Assembly: GCF_026013605.1 (NCBI RefSeq)
Contig: NZ_JAPDPJ010000019.1
Span: 26,091 to 90,090 of the forward strand
DNA length: 64,000 nucleotides
Reading direction: 5' to 3'
Origin: Plebeiibacterium sediminum
GTDB taxonomy: Bacteria; Bacteroidota; Bacteroidia; Bacteroidales; Marinilabiliaceae
In this document: positions 55,818 to 63,415 of the stretch, piece after piece
Numbering within the stretch: the first letter of the stretch is position 1
Layout of the letters: each line of letters starts with the position of its first letter
Translations under genes and position numbers: made by a program
The notes under the pieces: generated by a model
What the model saw: the letters and a program-made list of their open reading frames with translations, nothing else
Told to the model about the DNA's origin: nothing
The model's database searches: none

Positions 55818-56495
55818 CTACTTAAAAAATAATTTAGCAGAAAGCCCCCAGTGATTTTGTTTATCATGGGGGTTTATTGTTATATCTTCTTCAGGAATAT
55901 ATTCAGCCTCAATATCCGGAATTAAAGAGAATCGAATACCAACTTGCAGATAGTTTATTTTTGAGAGTTCCACTAAAAATCCAAATTCTGCCCCATATCC
56001 GGCATGTAAAGTGTTTGTAGTTATAGAAACTGATTCATTGCTTGCGTAAGAAGAATTAAAATCCCGATAATTTCGTAAGTAATATAATCCAAATATGGCT
56101 CCTAAATAAGGTTTAATATCTTGATCTGAGAAGTAATAATTACCCTGCGCACTTAAATTAACCATTTGGTAGTTCACTTTTATATCTCCATACTGCTGAG
56201 AATTCCATGTTTTTTTATCTTTAGGAAAATAGGAGTAGGCAAGTTCTGATAATAATGATAGTCGCGGATTGAACATCCATAATGTACCTACATTTAAGTT
56301 AATACCCGGGTTGGCAACAGTTGCAAATCCAAAATCGTCAATAGTAGGGTTTTTCTTTGAAACAATTTTTCCAAATCCATTATCCGGCACAACCATGCCA
56401 ATTCCACCGCCCCACATTAATTTTTCCTGAGCATACAAATTAAGAAGAATAAACTGCAAAAAGAGTGTTATAATAAAGAATTTTTTATGTGGCAT
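55818..56495 (-). CDS. Outer-membrane beta-barrel protein
   Basis: A 225-residue exported protein (signal ending LYAQ) with alternating hydrophobic strands, a PorT/OmpW-like pattern (LNVGTLWMFNPRLSLLSELAYSYFP, LSAQGNYYFSDQDIKPYLGAIFGLYYL) and a terminal phenylalanine-lysine strand (WGLSAKLFFK). Probably an 8-stranded barrel. Specific function not recognised. Confidence 0.82.
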   Translation of the reverse strand: MPHKKFFIITLFLQFILLNLYAQEKLMWGGGIGMVVPDNGFGKIVSKKNPTIDDFGFATVANPGINLNVGTLWMFNPRLSLLSELAYSYFPKDKKTWNSQQYGDIKVNYQMVNLSAQGNYYFSDQDIKPYLGAIFGLYYLRNYRDFNSSYASNESVSITTNTLHAGYGAEFGFLVELSKINYLQVGIRFSLIPDIEAEYIPEEDITINPHDKQNHWGLSAKLFFK

Positions 56496-56572
56496 ATGTT
56501 GCTTAATTATTTAATTTACTGCGAATATAATGATTAATACAAAATCAAAAATTAATAAATTGATCTAAAAGG

Positions 56573-56603
56573 TTTGTATATGTTTTTCTTTTATCTATAT
56601 TTG
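56573..56603 (+). promoter_or_regulatory. Consensus promoter of tRNA-Leu
   Basis: TTTG (56573-56576) lies exactly 19 nt before TATATTTG (56596-56603), 29 nt before the tRNA. Identical architecture to the tRNA-Gln promoter. Confidence 0.88.
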
Positions 56604-56632
56604 CATCCGCAAAAATGTTAGAGATAACATTT

Positions 56633-56714
56633 GCCCAGATGGCGGAATTGGTAGACGCGCTGGTCTCAAACACCAGTGGGGCAACCCGTGCCGGTTCGAT
56701 CCCGGCTCTGGGTA
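56633..56714 (+). tRNA. tRNA-Leu (anticodon CAA), integration target
   Basis: An 82-nt class II tRNA: acceptor GCCCAGA/TCTGGGT (closing G-U) with discriminator A, D-arm GGAATTGGTAGACG, anticodon arm CTGGT-CTCAAAC-ACCAG (anticodon CAA), a variable arm, and T-arm GCCGG-TTCGATC-CCGGC. CCA is not encoded. Its last 12 bases are part of the attachment site of the element that follows. Confidence 0.97.
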
Positions 56715-56721
56715 CAGATAA
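56703..56721 (+). other. attL, left attachment site
   Basis: CGGCTCTGGGTACAGATAA, overlapping the last 12 bases of tRNA-Leu. It is identical to 63416-63434. Flanking bases diverge on both sides of the repeat. Confidence 0.92.
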
Positions 56722-56740
56722 TAAACATATCTAATTAAAA

Positions 56741-56772
56741 ACCTGCTAGTTATCTAGTGGGTTTTTTCTTTT
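56741..56772 (+). terminator. Element-borne terminator for tRNA-Leu
   Basis: ACCTGCTAG (56741-56749) and CTAGTGGGT (56754-56762) pair fully in RNA with two G-U pairs around TTAT, followed by a T-rich run. It lies inside the element, just after attL. Confidence 0.75.
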
Positions 56773-56792
56773 TGGACAACCACTGGACAACT
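56771..56792 (+). repeat. Two 11-bp direct repeats near attL (candidate integrase arm sites)
   Basis: TTTGGACAACC and ACTGGACAACT are contiguous 11-bp units with core TGGACAAC. The same unit occurs three times near the right end at 63253-63285. Confidence 0.75.
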
Positions 56793-56817
56793 AAGCCCCA
56801 AAACCATATTTTAAAGC

Positions 56818-56848
56818 ATAAAAAAAGGAAACCGTTTAAAGCTTCCTT
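56818..56848 (-). terminator. Terminator of the element's minus-strand genes
   Basis: AAGGAA (56825-56830) and TTCCTT (56843-56848) form the stem; on the minus strand the run of T follows. It lies 28 bp beyond the last small gene. Confidence 0.6.
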
Positions 56849-56875
56849 GCGTGCGTAGTGACCTGAAAAAAATCT

Positions 56876-57046
56876 TTATTGCTCCTTTTCTGGATTTATT
56901 CCTCTGCCTAGATTCAAAACATTAATCTTATTTATTACATCTGGGAAAAGTTCCTGCATCTCATTTTCTAAAACATAGCCCTGTTGTAACCATTTCAACA
57001 AAACTATTTTCATTTCTTTTGATAATGGTATCTTTTTGTTTTTCAT
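56876..57046 (-). CDS. Small protein, member 3 of a three-gene paralogous family
   Basis: A 56-residue protein starting MKNKKIPLSKEMKIVLLKWL and ending NPEKEQ. The first ~35 residues match the two genes just upstream: LSKEMKIVLLKWLQQGYVLENEMQELFP here, against LTKQLKIKLIKALQDGFINTLDFNELFP and LTRDLKTRLLKSLQSGYIETNDYPELLT. It starts 4 bp after its neighbour ends. No known family was recognised; the basic-aromatic helix followed by an acidic-turn motif could be a small DNA- or protein-binding fold. Confidence 0.8.
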   Translation of the reverse strand: MKNKKIPLSKEMKIVLLKWLQQGYVLENEMQELFPDVINKINVLNLGRGINPEKEQ

Positions 57047-57050
57047 TGCA

Positions 57051-57272
57051 TCAATAATTATCTTCTAAGTATTGGTTTATTTTTAGAGCTTCTTCCTTTG
57101 TCATTAAATTAGCTTCAATTTCATCAAATTTAAAAGCTTTCCGTATAGCTTCAATAGTTGTTAATTCGCCCAATGGAAACAACTCATTAAAATCCAACGT
57201 ATTTATAAAACCATCCTGTAAGGCTTTGATTAATTTTATTTTGAGTTGCTTAGTTAATTGTATAGTTGCCAT
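57051..57272 (-). CDS. Small protein, member 2 of the paralogous family
   Basis: A 73-residue protein (MATIQLTKQLKIKLIKALQDGF...) with the shared N-terminal motif and a C-terminal acidic helix (EIEANLMTKEEALKINQYLEDNY). It overlaps the upstream family member by 23 bp, so translation is probably coupled. Function not recognised. Confidence 0.78.
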   Translation of the reverse strand: MATIQLTKQLKIKLIKALQDGFINTLDFNELFPLGELTTIEAIRKAFKFDEIEANLMTKEEALKINQYLEDNY

Positions 57273-57438
57273 CTTTTTTATTTTTATTGTTATCCTCTGC
57301 GGTTGCTTGCTGCATCAGGTTTAAGAAGTCCTGACCTTGTTTTGTTAATAATTCTGGATAGTCGTTTGTTTCAATATATCCAGATTGTAAAGACTTCAAA
57401 AGCCTTGTTTTTAAATCCCTTGTTAATTCTATTTTCAT
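57250..57438 (-). CDS. Small protein, member 1 of the paralogous family
   Basis: A 62-residue protein (MKIELTRDLKTRLLKSLQSGY...) with the shared motif followed by a Gln/Asn-rich end (FLNLMQQATAEDNNKNKKDG). It overlaps its upstream and downstream neighbours (4 and 23 bp). Function not recognised. Confidence 0.75.
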   Translation of the reverse strand: MKIELTRDLKTRLLKSLQSGYIETNDYPELLTKQGQDFLNLMQQATAEDNNKNKKDGNYTIN

Positions 57439-57725
57439 TTGATTTCTTCGCTTAATCTGTTTATAATCTGGTCGAGTTGTTCCTCTGTTAAATTCTCATA
57501 GTTGATATTTGCATCTATATTTCTCATTTTAGGAATTGTAAAATCTAAAAGTTTAGATACAACTTGCCAACGTTGGTGAGGTTCAAGGTCTTTTAAATCC
57601 TGCTCTAACTGACTTGTATTAGCTTCTAATAGATTTTTAATCCAGTCCTTTAATTCAGTGGTAATTTTATTTTCTTTCCCCTTGGGTCTTCCATTGGGGT
57701 TATTTGTATGTCCTTTTTTTGCCAT
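57435..57725 (-). CDS. Small DUF5681-like protein
   Basis: A 96-residue protein beginning MAKKGHTNNPNGRPKGKENKIT, the NPNGRPKG start I associate with DUF5681/phage-associated small proteins of Bacteroidetes elements. A helical C-terminal part follows (ELKDWIKNLLEANTSQLEQDLKDLEPHQRWQVVSKLLDFTIPK, then LTEEQLDQIINRLSEEIK). Such proteins may bind DNA through the basic start. It is separated from the coiled-coil gene upstream by 69 bp. Confidence 0.75.
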   Translation of the reverse strand: MAKKGHTNNPNGRPKGKENKITTELKDWIKNLLEANTSQLEQDLKDLEPHQRWQVVSKLLDFTIPKMRNIDANINYENLTEEQLDQIINRLSEEIK

Positions 57726-57794
57726 GTCTGTAAATCTTTGTTGTTTTCAAAAAAGACCAGGCAATTATTGAAAATCGCCCGATCTGATTAATTA

Positions 57795-58403
57795 TTATTT
57801 TCTGATACCATGCACCAATCTTTGATAAGGTAATTGTTTAAATCCTATGCCATTATCAGTTAATACAAGGTTGAATAATTGTACAGGATTGAGTTTTGAT
57901 TTATTATCATCGTCAATCATATCCTTAAGTTTTTGAAACTCTTTAATAACTTTCATCTGTTGAGCATGAAAAGCGATTTCTTTTTGATCTGTCAAATAAA
58001 GTGTACATTCATCTTCAATCTGGTTTTTATAATTTCCATTAAAAACAAAAACCCCATTATCTCCAATCTCTCCGTAATTAAGCAAATCAGATAAATGTTT
58101 ATAGTCAAGATGTAACTCTTTTATATTTTCGATTACACTATTTGCGTTTGCTTTTATCACTTCCTTTGTTCCGGCAAATGATATATTCTTTAAATCTGCT
58201 TCTACTGCATCATTAATTTGTTTGATTGTATCTATTGCACCATTGCATACAATATCTTCAAAAGATGCTTTGTTTAACTTTATATCGTACTGCTCTAAAT
58301 CAGATTTGAATGTAAATATTTCTTTTGCCGATAGAGTTAATTTTCTGATTTTAAAATCACGGGCGTTTTTATCAATTCCGATATTTATTTTCTTATTTTC
58401 CAT
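57795..58403 (-). CDS. Unknown helical protein of the element
   Basis: A 202-residue, mostly helical protein (TIKQINDAVEADLKNISFAGTKEVIKANANSVIENIKELHLDYKHLSDLL) without signal peptide or membrane helix. Not recognised. Its start codon lies inside the last codons of the tiny gene at 58393-58563, indicating coupled translation. Confidence 0.7.
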   Translation of the reverse strand: MENKKINIGIDKNARDFKIRKLTLSAKEIFTFKSDLEQYDIKLNKASFEDIVCNGAIDTIKQINDAVEADLKNISFAGTKEVIKANANSVIENIKELHLDYKHLSDLLNYGEIGDNGVFVFNGNYKNQIEDECTLYLTDQKEIAFHAQQMKVIKEFQKLKDMIDDDNKSKLNPVQLFNLVLTDNGIGFKQLPYQRLVHGIRK

Positions 58404-58563
58404 TTTGTTTGTCTTTTGAATTTTTAATAATTTCTAAAGCGTTTTTTATTTCACTTGTAGGCTGTTTTGTCTGATTGCTTGTAATTGCATCCAGATAGGT
58501 TTCAGCTCCGGCTGGATTGCTTCTGATTAACTCAATTAGAGTATTTTTTTGATCGTCTGTCAT
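58393..58563 (-). CDS. Small helical protein of 56 residues
   Basis: The frame reads MTDDQKNTLIELIRSNPAG and continues for 56 residues to KDKQNGK. It starts 22 bp after the replication-like gene ends and overlaps the next gene by 11 bp, which supports it as a real gene. No family was recognised. Confidence 0.65.
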   Translation of the reverse strand: MTDDQKNTLIELIRSNPAGAETYLDAITSNQTKQPTSEIKNALEIIKNSKDKQNGK

Positions 58564-58585
58564 TGTGTAAAATATTTAAGTGTTA

Positions 58586-59851
58586 TTAATAAATTCCTGC
58601 TATCTGTTTTTTATGATCTGATATTAAAGCCATGTTGTTAAATAAGCTAGGTGTACTATTTAGCTTATCTATTGCCCTGCGTGTATTATTGCGGTCGTTA
58701 TTACGTTTGTTAAAATCTACGGCACGAATGCGGTGTGTTATTTCTTCAAATCTCTTTTCCAAAGATTCTTTTGTGTAGTCAATGTTTTTGTAAGTTCTGG
58801 TATTGAATCGCTCTACTAAATCATTATAAATGTTAGTATCATATTTGTAGTAAAATTCAACATCAAGACTACTTAAAAAACGACCTCTTTTATTGCTTAT
58901 AACTTTAGGGTAATTTGTTACTTCACATTTAGGAATGGACACACTATTTAAACTATCCGAACGTTGCAAATTTTGGTTTTCAGCATGATTTGAAAAGTCA
59001 GTCCGAACGTTGCATATTTTTAAAACACTATACTTTTCAGATACTAATGACTTAGCGATATTCTGAAAGCCATTTTTGCCATATTCATTAACCAGATTCT
59101 GAAAGCGTTTTTTATTCCTGTTTAGTGTACTTCTGTTTAAATCGGATAATGACCAGTAACGAGGATTATTTCCTTTTTCTAAAAGCGTTATATCTGCTTT
59201 TTTTAGTTCTTTTAAGTCAATACTATCATCATAGTATATTAAGTCATTAAAACTCTCTATAAGTACATTTAAAAGGCTTTCAATTTTCTTTTTATCTTTT
59301 AGGTCTGATAAGGTTCTCACTCCAAACTTATGAGCAAATTCCATCTTATCTATTCTTATTTCCAACCTCAAAAGATTACCACTTAAGCCGTATTGCTTAG
59401 ACTTTGAATAGATTTTAAATGTTAGTCGGCTTTGTTTGAATTGGACGTAAAACTCTTTCTTTCCAATCCATTTAAGCGGTTCAATTCGATTCCATGATAA
59501 AAGATTCTTTAAAAACTCATCAGGATTAAATGTGGTAGGAACGTTTAAGCCAATTTCTAAACCGTTTAAAATGGTTGTTTCTGGGTTTATTGTAAATTCC
59601 TTGCATAACTCATCTATTGCAGTACATACCTGATTAAATGTGAGGTTTATTGTATTATCGCCATTTATGTATGTGGTTAATGAACCTGAAAACCTTACTC
59701 TACCATTTGGATATAAAGCAATATGCGAACCTCTATGTATTGCAGTTTGTTTTTGTGCTGTTTCTCCCGTGCTTGTATTTACCCTAACTTGTAAGTCTAT
59801 GGTATCAGGAATAACGCACTTTAAATCGTTAATTTGAATGCCATCGACCAT
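58586..59851 (-). CDS. Putative replication initiation protein (phage/plasmid gpII/X-like)
   Basis: A 421-residue soluble protein. The first two thirds have features I associate with replication proteins of the filamentous-phage gpII/X kind in Bacteroidetes elements: IALYPNGRVRFSGSLTTYINGDNTINLTF, an INPETTILNGLEIGLNVPTT block, LTFKIYSKSKQYGLSGNLLRLEIRIDKMEF, and RTLSDLKDKKKI. The third is basic and helical (NKRNNDRNNTRRAIDKL). A tyrosine-lysine pair around IYSKSKQYGL could belong to the nicking site, but the catalytic tyrosine was not proved. If right, the element can replicate when excised. It starts 2 bp after the winged-helix-like gene ends. Confidence 0.55.
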   Translation of the reverse strand: MVDGIQINDLKCVIPDTIDLQVRVNTSTGETAQKQTAIHRGSHIALYPNGRVRFSGSLTTYINGDNTINLTFNQVCTAIDELCKEFTINPETTILNGLEIGLNVPTTFNPDEFLKNLLSWNRIEPLKWIGKKEFYVQFKQSRLTFKIYSKSKQYGLSGNLLRLEIRIDKMEFAHKFGVRTLSDLKDKKKIESLLNVLIESFNDLIYYDDSIDLKELKKADITLLEKGNNPRYWSLSDLNRSTLNRNKKRFQNLVNEYGKNGFQNIAKSLVSEKYSVLKICNVRTDFSNHAENQNLQRSDSLNSVSIPKCEVTNYPKVISNKRGRFLSSLDVEFYYKYDTNIYNDLVERFNTRTYKNIDYTKESLEKRFEEITHRIRAVDFNKRNNDRNNTRRAIDKLNSTPSLFNNMALISDHKKQIAGIY

Positions 59852-59853
59852 AA

Positions 59854-60132
59854 CTAAAACAATTCTCTTATAGCTGCATAAAAACTGGCTCTATGTTTTG
59901 TTATAGGGCATAACTTCTTATCAACAACCATTATTTTATCTTCCTCGGTTAATTCAGCGATATAGCGTGTAATATTTGCACGTAGTATTCCTGTATAATT
60001 AGCTATCATTAAGCTAGTCATAGGATATTCACATAAAGCCTTATAAACGGTTTTCTTTTGAGCTTCAAAGTATTTATTAACTTTGTTGTGAGGGTGTGCT
60101 GTGGCGGTATGCTCTTTTCTTTTATCTGGCAT
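59854..60132 (-). CDS. Winged-helix-like small protein
   Basis: A 92-residue basic protein. The middle (TVYKALCEYPMTSLMIANYTGILRANITRYIAELTEEDKIMVV) has the spacing of a winged helix-turn-helix that recognises DNA. Located 2 bp from both neighbours, between the helix-turn-helix and replication-like genes. It could control replication or excision. Confidence 0.65.
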   Translation of the reverse strand: MPDKRKEHTATAHPHNKVNKYFEAQKKTVYKALCEYPMTSLMIANYTGILRANITRYIAELTEEDKIMVVDKKLCPITKHRASFYAAIRELF

Positions 60133-60134
60133 GG

Positions 60135-60416
60135 CTACGAGTTTAGAGGGGTTAACATTTCTTCTATCTCGCTCCGCTTAAAATACACGCGCGAACCTAT
60201 GCCGTAGCTCTTAAGCTTGCCTTTCTTGCACCAGTTATGTATTGTGGATAAATCGACCTTAAGGAGTTGTTTGAGGTCGTTACGTGTGAGCCATTCTGTT
60301 GGCTCTTTTGGTTGGAAATCTTTTTTTAACTCTTCTAATTGAGTTTTTACGCCTTTAATAATAGCGTCCTGTAATTGTTCAGGGCTAATGCTGATAAACT
60401 GAATCTGTGATGTCAT
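60135..60416 (-). CDS. MerR/excisionase-type helix-turn-helix protein
   Basis: A 93-residue protein whose second half is a HTH_17-type domain: EWLTRNDLKQLLKVDLSTIHNWCKKGKLKSYGIGSRVYFKRSEIEEML. This is common beside Bacteroidetes tyrosine integrases, where it acts as excisionase or regulator. Direct repeats AGGGAGT lie just upstream (60462-60510) as a possible operator. Confidence 0.85.
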   Translation of the reverse strand: MTSQIQFISISPEQLQDAIIKGVKTQLEELKKDFQPKEPTEWLTRNDLKQLLKVDLSTIHNWCKKGKLKSYGIGSRVYFKRSEIEEMLTPLNS

Positions 60417-60461
60417 AATAACTTAATTAATTATTTTCATCACAAAGAGAATCAATGCTTT

Positions 60462-60510
60462 AGGGAGTTTATTCCCTGTCTTACTCCCTATTTGGTATCA
60501 TTCACTCCCT
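60462..60510 (-). promoter_or_regulatory. Candidate operator repeats upstream of the helix-turn-helix gene
   Basis: On the minus strand AGGGAGT occurs at 60510-60504 and 60489-60483, 21 bp apart, then AGGGAAT at 60477-60471, then the inverse ACTCCCT at 60468-60462. The first copy lies inside the end of the 350-residue gene. Confidence 0.45.
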
Positions 60511-61540
60511 GTTTTATTAATGTTACCATTTTGGTAAATTGTTTTTTGTGTTTGTCTGTTGAAATATCGCCCCTAGTCTTTATTTTATCAAGATCAATTG
60601 ATTTGTTATAATACTCATTAGTGTATTCTTCGATATATCTAGCAAATTTAGTAACACCACTAAAAAACATTTTATCTAAATAGTTATTATCTAGCATATT
60701 GTAATAAAACGCACATATTGCTGTATCACTTTTCGATAAATTATCAAAATACTCATCAATATATCTTTCAAAAACCTCATAGCCAATACTTTTAAATCCA
60801 TCTTTAATTTTGTTATTATCTTGCTGGCTCAAATCCTGTATTTTAGCATCCAAATAATTATCTAACCTCTTGTTAAAATTGCTATGTTGCTTTTTCAATT
60901 CATTATCAGGTAACTCAGATTTGTACATAGTAAAAGCGTGCATCATTCCGTACTTTTTCTCTAAGAACACATTTAAAACATCAATCTTTGCACTATCGGT
61001 TTTTAGCTTATTTAATTGCCGTTCAAAGTCACCGATTAGCTCTTTTAATTCATCTTTATACTCATTTACTTGTAACTCTGTTAATGATAGATAATATGAA
61101 TCATTAATCTTTTTTAATGCCTTGTATGTTTCTGTCTGGCTTAGTTGGTGAGAATAATACCTTTTATTTAGCTTTCCGTTTTTATGAAGTTCTATGCATT
61201 CAATGTCAATGTGTTGTTTTGTATCCAAAAATTTATTTTCAGCTATTTCGACCCTGCTAACTACACGGTAAAACTTTTCTTCATACGGGCTTACTTCATT
61301 GTAATTTGTTCGCCCTGCCTCATGTTTATTATATTCATCTATGAATTGCCAATACTCGGTTTCACTTTCAAACTGTGCCATCTGATATAAAAGCAAATCG
61401 GGCTTTTGTTGTGTTTCTGCAAATTCCGAAAACAAACACTCTTTTAATGCCTCGGAATGTTGAAAGTCCTTTAAGAAAGTTCCTTTCCCTATCTCAATAC
61501 TAAATTGACGTTCAAAATCTTTAGTGTCTTTATCTAACAT
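60488..61540 (-). CDS. Unknown 350-residue accessory protein of the element
   Basis: A hydrophilic, helical, coiled-coil-like protein (TELQVNEYKDELKELIGDFERQLNKLKTDSAKIDVLNVFLEKKYGMMHAF) without signal peptide, membrane segments or nucleotide-binding motifs that I can see. It is not similar to any family I know. It sits between the integrase genes and the regulator, where satellites and integrative elements often carry variable cargo such as defence genes; nothing proves that here. Confidence 0.72.
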   Translation of the reverse strand: MLDKDTKDFERQFSIEIGKGTFLKDFQHSEALKECLFSEFAETQQKPDLLLYQMAQFESETEYWQFIDEYNKHEAGRTNYNEVSPYEEKFYRVVSRVEIAENKFLDTKQHIDIECIELHKNGKLNKRYYSHQLSQTETYKALKKINDSYYLSLTELQVNEYKDELKELIGDFERQLNKLKTDSAKIDVLNVFLEKKYGMMHAFTMYKSELPDNELKKQHSNFNKRLDNYLDAKIQDLSQQDNNKIKDGFKSIGYEVFERYIDEYFDNLSKSDTAICAFYYNMLDNNYLDKMFFSGVTKFARYIEEYTNEYYNKSIDLDKIKTRGDISTDKHKKQFTKMVTLIKQGVNDTK

Positions 61541-61563
61541 GGATTATTCTCCTATGATAACGG

Positions 61564-61857
61564 TTAATTATTCTCAATTATATCATTATACAATGCTCTC
61601 AATTCTTTCAATCGTTCTTTTATTAAGTCCATATCATCGGTAATGAAAAAATTTTGTAATAAATCTGTTTCTAAAAATTTAATCTTTCTATCTGTATTAG
61701 ATGTTTTATAATCGTAGCTTATTTCTAAGCTTTCAATCATTGTATTAATTAGCTCCAAGCTTACAGAATCTTTTTCTTTAGTTTCGTCACTCTTATTGGT
61801 TTCATCATCATTCTTAAAGACAATTAATTTTTCTTTTAAATCATTATAATCGTTCAT
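61564..61857 (-). CDS. Small acidic protein coupled to the integrase
   Basis: A 97-residue charged helical protein (LKEKLIVFKNDDETNKSDETKEKDSV). Its start codon shares one base with the integrase stop, so it is translationally coupled. Not recognised. It might modulate integrase, or be cargo. Confidence 0.7.
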   Translation of the reverse strand: MNDYNDLKEKLIVFKNDDETNKSDETKEKDSVSLELINTMIESLEISYDYKTSNTDRKIKFLETDLLQNFFITDDMDLIKERLKELRALYNDIIENN

Positions 61858-63218
61858 CAGTTTGCTTTTTTAATTATTTTAAGATTAGATTCTTTTTTAT
61901 TCATCATTGCTGCCTTAGTCCAGTATTCCGCTAATTGTTGCGCCTGCTCGGTTGCTGTTTTACCGATATAAATTAAAAACTTTTTCTCTGTGGCGTGACC
62001 TGTGGCACTCATAATAATTGGCGTTGGTATATCTCCGTAGTGATTTGTTGCAAACGATCTACGCATACAATGTGAAGTAATAAGCTCATACTTCGGGTAG
62101 ACTCCTGAAATCTTACGAAACTCTTTTTTTCCGTTAACCTCAACTTCTTTCATAATGGCTCCTGCTGTAGGTTGATCAATCTTTGCCAATTCACAAACAT
62201 CCTTAATGTAAACATTAAACTTTACATCAGATATTTTATAAGGAAAATTACCATCGTTTTTATCCAAAATCTCTTTTACTTCGGGGTGTATTGGCAAAGT
62301 AACTCTCTTACCTGTTTTTATCTGGGTTAATTCAATTAACTCTAAACCACTTTTGAAAACAATATTCTTCTTAGTTAGCTTTAATAGATCGGATACTCTT
62401 TGACCTGTATAGCATCCAATAATTAACCAATCACGGGCATTGGCTAATGCTTCCCTAACATAGTCTGTATTTTTTATTGTTTCCAGTTCTTTAAATGAAA
62501 GTATTATCTTTTCTACACTATCATCCTTTACCCCTGTAATATCATCTAAATTAGAATTTACTTTTAATCCATCTTTTCGGGCTTTTTTGCACATCGTTTT
62601 AAGATTGATTGAAAGAGTACCTATGTAGTTATCTGAATATCCTTTACCTCTTAAATAAATATCAAATTGATTTACAAACTCTGGGCTAACATCAACAATG
62701 TTATATTTTTTCTTCTTTGATTTTTGAAAATCTGTTAATCTGGCTTTTAATGTTACAAACTTTTGGATAGTGTTTTTTGAAACTCCACGTTTACCATTCT
62801 TTTGTATGTGATATGGCAAATAATCAATGTATGATTGAGTGAACGTTAAAAGGTCGCTTCTATCTCGTTCCTCATCCGTAGGGCGGTTCTGTATTTCTCT
62901 GATTTGATTCTCTAACCAAACGCCATCAATAACGATTCCTTTTTCTGTACAATCATTAAAGCGTTTATTTATTTCAGTAGATAAACTATCCAACTGTTCT
63001 TTTAACTTCTTGCTAATTGCATCAGTTTGTTTTGGCACTCCAAATTCAGTCAATTTACCTTTGTTAGCTCCTTTCGTTGCCGTAGTAAATTTCCATAAAG
63101 ACTTATCAATAGTATATCCAGTTTTGCGCTTTAAGTTAACTTCTCTACCTGCTGTAAGTCTAATGTATATCTCTTTTTGGTCAGTATTGCCCCGAGCCAT
63201 GAATTTAATTTGTGCCAT
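61857..63218 (-). CDS. Tyrosine recombinase (integrase) of the element
   Basis: A 453-residue site-specific recombinase of the Bacteroidetes phage-integrase group. The N-terminal arm-binding domain (~1-105) is followed by a SAM-like core-binding domain (~120-225) and the catalytic domain with the expected residues: Arg274 (TGQRVSDLL), Lys301 (QIKTGKRV), His383-x-x-Arg386 (HCMRRSF), His408 (TGHAT) and nucleophile Tyr417 (FLIYIG). It would integrate and excise the element at tRNA-Leu(CAA). The gene reads inward, its start 198 bp from attR, with three 11-bp repeats overlapping its promoter. Confidence 0.97.
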   Translation of the reverse strand: MAQIKFMARGNTDQKEIYIRLTAGREVNLKRKTGYTIDKSLWKFTTATKGANKGKLTEFGVPKQTDAISKKLKEQLDSLSTEINKRFNDCTEKGIVIDGVWLENQIREIQNRPTDEERDRSDLLTFTQSYIDYLPYHIQKNGKRGVSKNTIQKFVTLKARLTDFQKSKKKKYNIVDVSPEFVNQFDIYLRGKGYSDNYIGTLSINLKTMCKKARKDGLKVNSNLDDITGVKDDSVEKIILSFKELETIKNTDYVREALANARDWLIIGCYTGQRVSDLLKLTKKNIVFKSGLELIELTQIKTGKRVTLPIHPEVKEILDKNDGNFPYKISDVKFNVYIKDVCELAKIDQPTAGAIMKEVEVNGKKEFRKISGVYPKYELITSHCMRRSFATNHYGDIPTPIIMSATGHATEKKFLIYIGKTATEQAQQLAEYWTKAAMMNKKESNLKIIKKAN

Positions 63219-63239
63219 ATCTTAAACATTGAATTATTA

Positions 63240-63247
63240 CAAATATA
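63240..63247 (-). promoter_or_regulatory. Integrase promoter overlapping the repeats
   Basis: The minus strand reads TATATTTG, an exact TAnnTTTG, 22 nt before the start codon. A TTG lies 22 nt upstream inside the 11-bp repeats, so protein bound there would compete with RNA polymerase. Confidence 0.6.
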
Positions 63248-63252
63248 CGATG

Positions 63253-63285
63253 TTTGGACAGCACTTGGACAACGTTTGGACAACT
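63253..63285 (+). repeat. Three 11-bp direct repeats near attR (candidate integrase arm sites)
   Basis: TTTGGACAGCA, CTTGGACAACG and TTTGGACAACT are contiguous 11-bp units with TTGGACA at one helical turn spacing, on the same strand as the two copies near the left end. Confidence 0.8.
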
Positions 63286-63415
63286 TCTTTAAATTATATT
63301 CAATTTTATTCAATCATTACTTAATACTATGTATTGCTTGTATTTATTGAGTTTTCTTTAATTTACTAGGGTTTTAGCTTCTTTTGATTCTTATCATATT
63401 GAGTGGGTATTACTT

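Noticed and set aside
57258..57455. Plus-strand frame of 65 codons across the tiny-gene array
   Set aside because: It is antisense to three overlapping frames that share a conserved protein motif; the minus-strand reading is better supported.
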